A stretch of 64,000 bases of DNA, taken from contig JADANN010000380.1 of NCBI GenBank assembly GCA_018806985.1, positions 374,501-438,500 on the forward strand, written 5' to 3'. The notes beneath the pieces are model-generated. The model was not told the origin of the DNA and ran no database searches. It was given only the letters and a program-made list of their open reading frames with translations. Both the position numbers and the translations under genes were made by a program. Source of the DNA: Angiostrongylus vasorum (taxonomy: Eukaryota; Nematoda; Chromadorea; Rhabditida; Metastrongylidae). Positions 58,101-64,000 of the stretch are shown in pieces (position 1 is the stretch's first letter; the number at the start of each line of letters is the position of its first letter).

Positions 58101-61100
58101 GAGCATCATATCTTTCTTCTAGGCTCTTTATGAAGAACTCTGACCATCGGGTCGGTGGTCTTCCTGCAGTACGTTCGACACCCCGAGGAATCCAGCCACT
58201 AACGGCTATGGTGCATATGTTCTCGCTCATACACACTACGTGTCCAGTTTACCTTCTCTTCGACAGTCTGACGTGTAGAATGGCGCCTTTGACTTTTGAT
58301 CGTCGACGCAGGTCGGAGTTTCGGATCCCTTCCCTCACTTGCGTGACACTAGGTACTTCTAGCATCGTGCTTTCGACTGCGCGTTCAATAACGCTGAGTG
58401 ATTTTTCATTCTGTTTACGCAGCGACCAGGTTTTTGACGTATACGTTAAAGACAGGAAGAATCGTAGAATCGAATCGTGGGCACGGAGTCGGGTGTTCCT
58501 TGTTTTCCCCAACAAATATGAATTGCTTAAAAGCTTCAGAAGCCTCATACCTCCTCATACTCAACTCTGGAGCTAAGTCGTTCAGGTCGTCCAGCATGTT
58601 GATTTTCCGACCTAGACAGACATATGTGGAGCATTCAAAGGTGTTCGTTCAATTGGGATGTGAAGGGGAATATGAAACCAATCAGTTCCTCATTAACGCC
58701 GATTTTTGTGAGACCAGTGTTTCCACAGACGCTATCGAACTCAGTAAGCATTCGTTCCACTTGGCTAATGCTTGATACTGTAAATGGTTCTTATGAACGA
58801 TGTCATCAGGAAATCGAAGAATGTGGAATTGCAGGCCATCAAGTTTCACTCCCATCTGATACCATTGCAATGTTCGTATGACATTCTCGAGGGTGGCAGC
58901 AAATAATTTTGGCGAGGTGGTATCGCCATGCCTTACTCATCCTTTCGACGTCGATGTAATTATCGATGTAGAACGGTGATATTTTGGTTTTAATTTACCT
59001 CACAAAGAATCTTTATATTCCGAGTAGGGACACTCTAGCGGTATTGGCCTCCATGTCCCAGCCGACTAAAAAGTTTTTCTTAAACCGATGAAACTGGAAG
59101 AGAGTGGTCTTTTGTATTCTCGCGATACTTCAACGAGTCTTGTTATCGAGTGGATGTGGTCCATGGTTCCGAATAATTTTCGAAACCCTGCTTGCTCACA
59201 TGGGTGTCCTTCGTTTAATGCTCTGTCAGTGGTGCTTAAGACCACTCGAGTGAAAGTTTGTAGACGACGGACAGCAAGCAGATTGGGCGATAGTTGCAGA
59301 TATGATGTAGAATACTCTTGAACATTAGCAGAGTCTTGCTAGTCTTCCACTGAGTATGAATCTTGCCTTCAGGCAGTTAACGTGTGAAGAACATAGCCAG
59401 TATGTTTATGAGGACTGGCTGATAGTATTCTACATGTATTCAGATCTTATTGTGTCAGAACCTGGTGATGCTCGATTTTTTACCGACGGAATAGCTCGTC
59501 GTATATTGGAAGGGGGAACGGTGTGGACGACATATCCATCTCCTTTTATTTCATATGAGGGCAAGAAGACGTGGCTATCGAAGAGACCTCAGTCGTAATC
59601 GTGAATGATTTTTTTTTCATTGTCATCCTGAAAGCTGTGGCTGTTCTGTTTGGGCGTCAAAGTGCAATCATCTTGGTATTGTGACTGGCGAAGCATTGGT
59701 GGGCTTTGCGAATGCTTTTCGCGGACTCTCCGTCTTCGAATATAACTGCGGTTCTTCTCTGTTTAAGATATTCTTTTATCGCCTGTCTCCACTGTTTTCC
59801 AAGTTGGGACATGAGTTGACGGTTGTCGCTCATGCGATTCAGGCTGGTGTATCAGTTCGAGTGTTTCTAGAGACAGATATTTTTTTGACAACTTTCGAAG
59901 CCTCAGCTTTAACAGAGGTGACGTGGAAGTACTGAATGGGCCGATCTTATTCTAGTCGATGCTATCAAGAATACGATCTTTCCAGCAGACGACTACTGAA
60001 CTGAATAATTATCAATTTATGGTGGTTTTGAGCCTTCGTTCTCCTTGTTCTTCTTCAGACCTTCTTCTGGGTCCAACCTTTGTGTTAAAATCTCCAATTA
60101 TGACTTTAAGGAATGCACGATCCTCTCTGTAAAACTTGCCCACGTCCACATTCAACTTCGTCTTCCTCATAGGTTGACATCGGTGCGTAAACGCCGAAGA
60201 CTGTCAAGGCTAGTGTTGATCCACATCTCTTCAACCATAAACGTCCGACTAAGGTTCTTAGTTGTTCGAATTAATAGATGTTCATAGTCAAATTCGTGTT
60301 GATGGAAATGCCGAGTCGCCGACTCCTCTATTGGCGCAAGTTCCACTCACGGATAGCTTTCCAGTCTCTTCCAGAATGGACCAGAAGCTTATTTGTTGGA
60401 AAGGGGTCTGAACCGCCTCCAATATAGTTCTCTCCGACTCTATTGCAGACTCTTGGCCGAACTGACTCGTAGAATACAATCCGTGTACGCGAGAACATAA
60501 CCACCCACTCACGCATGAACACGTCGTCGTAAACACAGAAAGTATGTGCCAACTGGTTAAGCAGAAACAAGGGGCTCCATGCTCTGGATCCATACGCGTC
60601 TCGAAGCAAAGGTCGCTTTTGTGCTGCAATTGACCTCCTATACACCATCTTGAAAAGGTATAACTAGCTCCCGTTTCTCGACTCCAACATTTCTCTTTCT
60701 CCAACGACCGTTCAGGAATAAGCCCGGGGGTGTGAAAGTGATCAAATTTAATTGCCTAGTTTTCTGATTGCAAGGACCGTGCCGTTTAGGTCACCATAGC
60801 GTTCAAATATAGGATACCACATCAAAGTAGAAAATGCGGAGAAAAAGTAGAGCAAAATTTGCAGCCTTCGGGCTTTTTTGGGAAGGCGGCAAAGCAGTTA
60901 ACGGAGCCGAAACTGCGCTCTTACCTCTACACTTCTACGGTTCTCCTAGCGCTCTGTGTTACAACCGAAAGTTGGATTAATAGTCCAAGGAAGTGTAAAA
61001 CTCTAGCACTTCCCTGAATGATTTTTTTCCGAATTTTATTTGCACACACAACTTTTAGCCTCCAGACATCACTCCCATCTTCGAGAGCCCAAGAGAATAT

Positions 61101-62049
61101 ACATCGATTAAGAAAGCAAATATGCCAGTCTTGTAATCGGAGGAGTAGACAACACATGGATGAAAAGGACTGTGGAGTAGACTTCAAAAATGATGCAAGC
61201 GTTTCTCGGACGATCAGCTACATGATGAGCTGAGGTGTTTACAGACTATACTCACAGATGGAAATGATTAATGAATCACGGAATGTGCCTCGAGGATTTC
61301 GCCATGTTCGAAATACACCTCACCATGAACGACGAGATAAACAAATGTGGAACATGCTGGAATCCGCACTACTGGTGGAAACAGGCTATTCAAATATCCA
61401 GCTATCCAGAAAGACAACCTGCGCTGTGAAATCGTGGACGTTACGTAGGTATGGTGATGGATCATTTAGCCACTTAGCGTTACCTAAACACTCGGTCGAA
61501 ATCATAACGCTAAAAGTATACTGCATCAAGCAATTAGAGGAAAATTTTAAATTTCCCGCTGACGTCAGAGGTCTACCAGAGAAGCACCATTATACACCAG
61601 AGTTTTCAAAATCACTTAGGCTACACAGCAACAAGAAGATCACTAACCTAGGTGGCACAAGTGAACCAATAGCGTAAACTGTGTCGGGAATCATCGTGAT
61701 AATTTGGATCAAGCAGTGGGTTCTAAGCATTTCACGACTTAGATTATGGTATAGCTCATTTTACACGGGTTTTTCTGCCTTTTTTGCATGAACACCTATG
61801 CGAGAAAGGTTCTCTTAGGCATGTGAGAAATAGGCAATAAACGAAAGCAAGAAGTAAGAAGTTAAGAACAAAGCCCAAAAATGGGCATTTCTTTAAGTTG
61901 ATAATGTCGACGTCTCTCACCGGCTCCAATATGTTTGGCACGTCTTCAACACTATCGTAAATCGTTTCGTTCGGCGTCACTAAGTAGAATAGATAACGCA
62001 AGTTCTTCGGATTCAGATCACTAGCAAGCTTTTCGATGAGATGTGCCAT
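40110..62049 (-). CDS. agmo-1: Alkylglycerol monooxygenase (ether-lipid cleaving, fatty acid hydroxylase family)
   Basis: Eleven exons match AGMO (TMEM195), an ER membrane di-iron, tetrahydrobiopterin-dependent enzyme that hydroxylates and so cleaves the ether bond of alkylglycerols. Exons: 62049-61921 (ATG at the exon start), 55278-55160, 54313-54162 (LGHRAIH), 52764-52676 ([18 protein letters not shown]), 51546-51436 ([11 protein letters not shown]), 48247-48123 ([19 protein letters not shown]), 46749-46663, 46565-46474, 45104-45010 ([12 protein letters not shown]), 40627-40428 and 40278-40110 (TAA at 40112). The HxxxH, HxxHH, lone His and second HxxHH of the superfamily are all present, and the C-terminal exons supply the hydrophobic helices. 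The total is near 460 codons, close to the roughly 445 of the human enzyme. Phases fit; the weakest border is the 46474 donor. No stop or frameshift was seen. A short exon between 61921 and 55278 may be missing. The introns hold RTE-1, RTE-2 and SINE copies. Confidence 0.93.
40985..41385 (+). mobile_element. Family A element
   Basis: It starts CCTCATCGTGGCTGGGAAGG and ends CGGGCCATCCAAGTAACCC. It sits next to, and in opposite orientation to, the RTE-1 copy at 41525-44685. Confidence 0.75.
41525..44685 (-). mobile_element. RTE-1: near full-length RTE-like non-LTR retrotransposon, decayed
   Basis: Minus-strand frames give an apurinic-type endonuclease ([11 protein letters not shown] near 44340; [10 protein letters not shown] near 43760) and then a reverse transcriptase ([10 protein letters not shown] near 42920; a DDIVIF catalytic region near 42400; a C-terminal stretch to about 41780). 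The reading is spread over several frames with stops, so the copy is dead. The 3' end at about 41525-41570 repeats TATCCAAG, as RTE elements end in short tandem repeats. Its length of about 3.1 kb is normal for RTE. It lies in an AGMO intron on the same strand as AGMO. Confidence 0.85.
45228..45560 (-). mobile_element. Family C SINE, decayed
   Basis: The minus strand has GCGCTGGTTCAACCCACTC, CCTTCCATGACTCCGGG and a tail near GGATCCTCGCAATATATG. It lies in an AGMO intron between the exons at 46474 and 45104. Confidence 0.5.
46917..46950. repeat. (GTT)n microsatellite
   Basis: GTTGTTGTTGTTGTTGGTGT in an AGMO intron, beside an E-like core. Confidence 0.7.
47490..47690. repeat. Family D fragments
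   Basis: A rearranged D pair in an AGMO intron: a minus-type end (ACAACCACAAGAATACTGAG) then a plus-type head (GGTGGTGCGGTGGACAACAC). Confidence 0.45.
48390..48655 (+). mobile_element. RTE-1: 3'-end fragment
   Basis: It matches 51000-51280: GACGAAGAGAACT-type sequence, ACGTTGAGCGG, then GTGCTGGAGTCCGCACAACT and CCAAGTGTCCAAGTGAG. It is a short 5'-truncated insertion in an AGMO intron and faces an inverted family A copy at 48780. Confidence 0.7.
48780..48935 (-). mobile_element. Family A element, 3' part
   Basis: Minus-strand 3' half (AGGCTGACCTTGGGATCCCA to GACGGGCCATCCAAG). It faces an RTE-1 3' end at 48655. Confidence 0.6.
49030..49268 (+). mobile_element. Family B SINE, head missing
   Basis: Body and tail only (TCGGTAGGCCACCGCGAGTC, then GATTGATTATCGCCAAACGC). 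It lies in an AGMO intron. Confidence 0.55.
50050..51285 (+). mobile_element. RTE-1: 5'-truncated copy, reverse transcriptase C-terminal half
   Basis: The plus strand encodes [20 protein letters not shown], then [14 protein letters not shown] and [16 protein letters not shown] (frame 50176-50808), followed by the RTE-1 3' region ending in TCCAAGTAAGCAG at about 51270. The FxDDIV motif is out of frame: extra bases in A and T runs shift the frame and shift it back. It is nearly the same sequence as 41.5-42.7 kb but inverted, and both copies are in AGMO introns. Confidence 0.85.
52975..53065 (+). repeat. Family E-like core
   Basis: CGTGGCTGACGTTTCGGCGG followed by CGCCTTCTTCAGATCC, the same core motif as in the longer E copies. 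A shorter version lies at 46960-46992. Confidence 0.4.
53480..54065. repeat. Family D inverted pair with an extra D end
   Basis: A minus copy (53480-53750), then a second minus-strand D 3' end (53775-53820, CACGGCAGGGTATTATGTG), then a plus copy (53840-54060). The arrangement is head-to-tail plus head-to-head, directly downstream of AGMO exon 54313-54162. Confidence 0.7.
54415..54690 (+). mobile_element. Family C-like SINE, decayed
   Basis: A B-box-like CTTGGTTCCTGCTCTGGGCG is followed by a variant of the central domain (AATTGATACCAAGCTTGTCT). It lies just upstream of AGMO exon 54313-54162. Confidence 0.4.
57320..57480 (-). repeat. Family E repeat
   Basis: GCTCCCACTGAAAAAGATTC to ATCGGCTCTGAGGAAGACAA. 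It ends next to ACAACAACCTCGTG, as at 6812 and 29400. It lies in an AGMO intron. Confidence 0.5.
57845..60730 (-). mobile_element. RTE-2: near full-length second RTE-like family, decayed
   Basis: A minus-strand element distinct from RTE-1. The endonuclease region is at about 60700-59440, the reverse transcriptase at 59400-58600, and the C-terminal region holds [20 protein letters not shown] near 58440 and [14 protein letters not shown] near 58170. Frames are broken by stops and shifts. It lies in the first large AGMO intron, on the AGMO strand, and serves here as reference for the fragments at 3.1, 15.3, 20.3-22.7 and 23.8-25.6 kb. Confidence 0.8.
60840..61430 (+). mobile_element. RTE-1: 3'-end fragment
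   Basis: The plus strand resembles the last reverse transcriptase codons (AAACTGCGCTCTTACCTCTA, compare LRAHLFDST in other copies) and then the 3' untranslated tail, ending near GGAAACAGGCTATTCAAATA. It is divergent. It abuts the 5' end of the RTE-2 copy. Confidence 0.6.
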
Positions 62050-62055
62050 CTGTAA
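62047..62055 (-). promoter_or_regulatory. 3' splice site fused to the AGMO start codon (possible SL trans-splice site)
   Basis: The minus strand reads TTTTTACAG then ATG, placing the start codon directly at the exon border. In nematodes this is the usual arrangement for a spliced-leader acceptor, where the 22-nt leader supplies the 5' UTR. An ordinary 5' UTR intron would look the same, so the site alone cannot decide. Confidence 0.45.
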
Positions 62056-62059
62056 AAAG

Positions 62060-64000
62060 GCCAAAACGCATTTCAATAACAGATTGAGAGAAAGGAAACA
62101 CAAAAAAACGAGAGACAGACACATCTTGGTGTGTAATATTCGTGCGGGATTTTTAATAAGTATTAAAGTGTAGTGCTTGAACCACTGCTCTTGAATTTGG
62201 AGTCCTCAAAGAGAAAACAGAGGTGAGAGAGAAAAGAAAGGGAGATTTATGTGGCACCTTTTCAATTTCTCTTACTTCTTCATTAGCACTTCGCAGCATT
62301 TTTCAGACTCTTCTCAGGATGTAAACATTGGTGACAGAAAGCTCTCTCCACCAATTCATTACTTCATTGAATTAATAACGTCAAATATGGCCAGTACGAT
62401 GGCAGATTTCTAGAGAAAGAATGTTGAAAATAAAGAAGAATTGTTGCGCCAACATGCAGGGTAAACATCTTCGAGATAGCAATGCCGGCTGCTTCCGTTG
62501 ACGTTTGGTTGAAGAACTAATGGATTCGTTAAAGGAATGTATTGGCAGGCAACAGTAAACAAACACATTGTTGTAAAGTGCCGCATTTCCGAAGGCAATA
62601 GGAAGAGTGATAAGAAAGGTCGAAAGGAGTTAATAAACAAGGTATTGAAATTCTTTGAATAGAAACAAGAATAGTTTTAATTACGTTGTGACGTTTTATA
62701 GAATGATTTGCATAGAGGCTTTCAGTTTCTTTAAGGGGGAGTGAGAAGGTAACGATATTTAGGTCTTCGTCATATCCGAAACTACGGGTGCAACGGTACT
62801 CCTGATTATTCGGATTTGAGGTCGTGGGAATCACTCTGCAACAATCTTTCAGTGCATGTGTAAATATAAAACAATGAATAGGCAAATGAACGGAGACGTT
62901 TTTTAACACCGAGTTTCCCACAACCCGCGACATGAATTGTGGATTCCATGCTGCAATGAAAAACTTGCACTACACTGCTACAGAACTTTGGTCCTCCTTG
63001 GAATGTCGCCCTTCGCAGTCGCATTGAGTCGAATCGACTACAGAGGAGCGCCGCACTAATGAAGCGCTTTACCTAGAGTGCCACTTTAAATAGGACTGTT
63101 TTTGCCGCTAGAATGAACTGACATCACCAGGCGGTTCCCGAGGATGGAGGATGATCCTTGGTCGATTGTCATGCAGCATTATTTGTTTTTTATGGTGCCA
63201 ATCGGAATAATATTGGCGAGCACACGGCAAAGGTTGCAATGCCGAATTCCATTTAATTTCCGCTTGGATAATAAATGTCTTGGTCTATTCATATCATTTA
63301 AAAAAAACGAGTATTCATAATTAAATACCCAACTCCCATTTAGAACTTAAAGCAGGATCTAAACGTTTGTTGAAACCCAATAGATAGAAGCAACTTTTTA
63401 ATGATAAAAGGAAGTCAACACAAAGAAAACGAGTTGCAGAAGGATAGCTTTGACGAGAAGTTGACGCTCGTGGAATGAAGTATGTCGCAAGCAGTATCAC
63501 TGTGGAATACGGTTGAGGATAAAAGCGAGGTGCCTTGTCGAAATTACATCAAAGACAAGTGCATCAAAGCGTTTCCAGCAGCCATCAATAGTCTGTAGAA
63601 AATGAAGACATCGAACAAAAAGTAAGCTGTTGTTCTAAGTGGTATAGTTAAAAGGAATCAAATATGAAACATCTGGTCTGTAACAGCTGAATAGAATTAA
63701 AAATTTCTCATGGTGATTCAAGAAAACTGAAGTTGTTCAAAACTTTACAAAATAGGCTCGCTGACAATTTTGGACTGACTGAGAAGGAAGTTGAGACATT
63801 AGGATTAAAGCTAGCCAGCATTATTTTCTTCAGAATTTTTAATCGTGAGTCGTCGAAAGCCTGCCTTTCTTTTCGAAAGCAGCGGAAGATCTGCGTTCGG
63901 CATGGTGTTGCTATTGTTGTATTCAGGGATCGAATTGGCTACGTTGTCTTGCAGAACACCTTATCGTACACGTATCATGTGAAACCCTTATCAATCGTGT
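62060..64000. other. Region upstream of AGMO, unassigned
   Basis: It should contain the AGMO promoter, but no clear element is visible. A 134-codon minus frame (62933-62529) and a plus reading near 63845-64000 (CLSFRKQRKICVRHGVAIVV) are open but unrecognised. No repeat family described here was found. Confidence 0.35.

Overview
The window is eukaryotic nuclear DNA, almost certainly from a parasitic nematode of the strongylid (hookworm-like) group. The exons are short (69-200 bp), the introns are GT-AG with a strong T-rich-CAG acceptor, several start codons sit directly after a 3' splice site (as in SL trans-spliced nematode genes), and the DNA between exons is packed with decayed RTE-type retrotransposons, tRNA-derived SINEs and fold-back repeats. 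The species is an inference from gene structure and repeat style. No bacterial gene, CRISPR array, rRNA or free-standing functional tRNA gene was recognised.

Layout. (1) 965-2472, plus strand: the 3' exons of a CLN3/battenin gene, all open; its 5' part lies left of the window or is lost. (2) 5963-14012, minus strand: a second CLN3 paralogue, tail-to-tail with the first. It carries an in-frame stop, a frameshift and splice phases that do not fit, so it is probably a pseudogene. (3) 14.2-18.4 kb, minus strand: loose transmembrane exons, possibly receptor remnants. (4) 18498-23518, plus strand: exons of an unrecognised protein with a signal-peptide-like start and a charged helical body. Its start codon is only 95 bp from a divergent minus-strand start. 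(5) 27088-36551, minus strand: a two-pore-domain (TWK-type) potassium channel gene. (6) 40110-62049, minus strand: a 22-kb alkylglycerol monooxygenase (AGMO) gene with 11 recognised exons and all the fatty-acid-hydroxylase histidine boxes.

The rest is mobile DNA. Two RTE-like non-LTR families are present (here RTE-1 and RTE-2). Family A is a short element built from the two ends of RTE-1. Families B, C and D are tRNA-derived SINE-like elements: B and C share a central domain behind different heads, and D usually occurs as a head-to-head inverted pair that seems to move as a unit. Family E is a fold-back/MITE-like repeat. The three recognised gene families (lysosomal membrane protein, potassium channel, ether-lipid hydrolase) have no obvious functional link. 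Their proximity looks like ordinary gene order in an expanded, repeat-rich genome.

Family letters A-G and the names RTE-1 and RTE-2 are local labels. Exon borders were assigned by eye from reading frame, homology and GT-AG signals.
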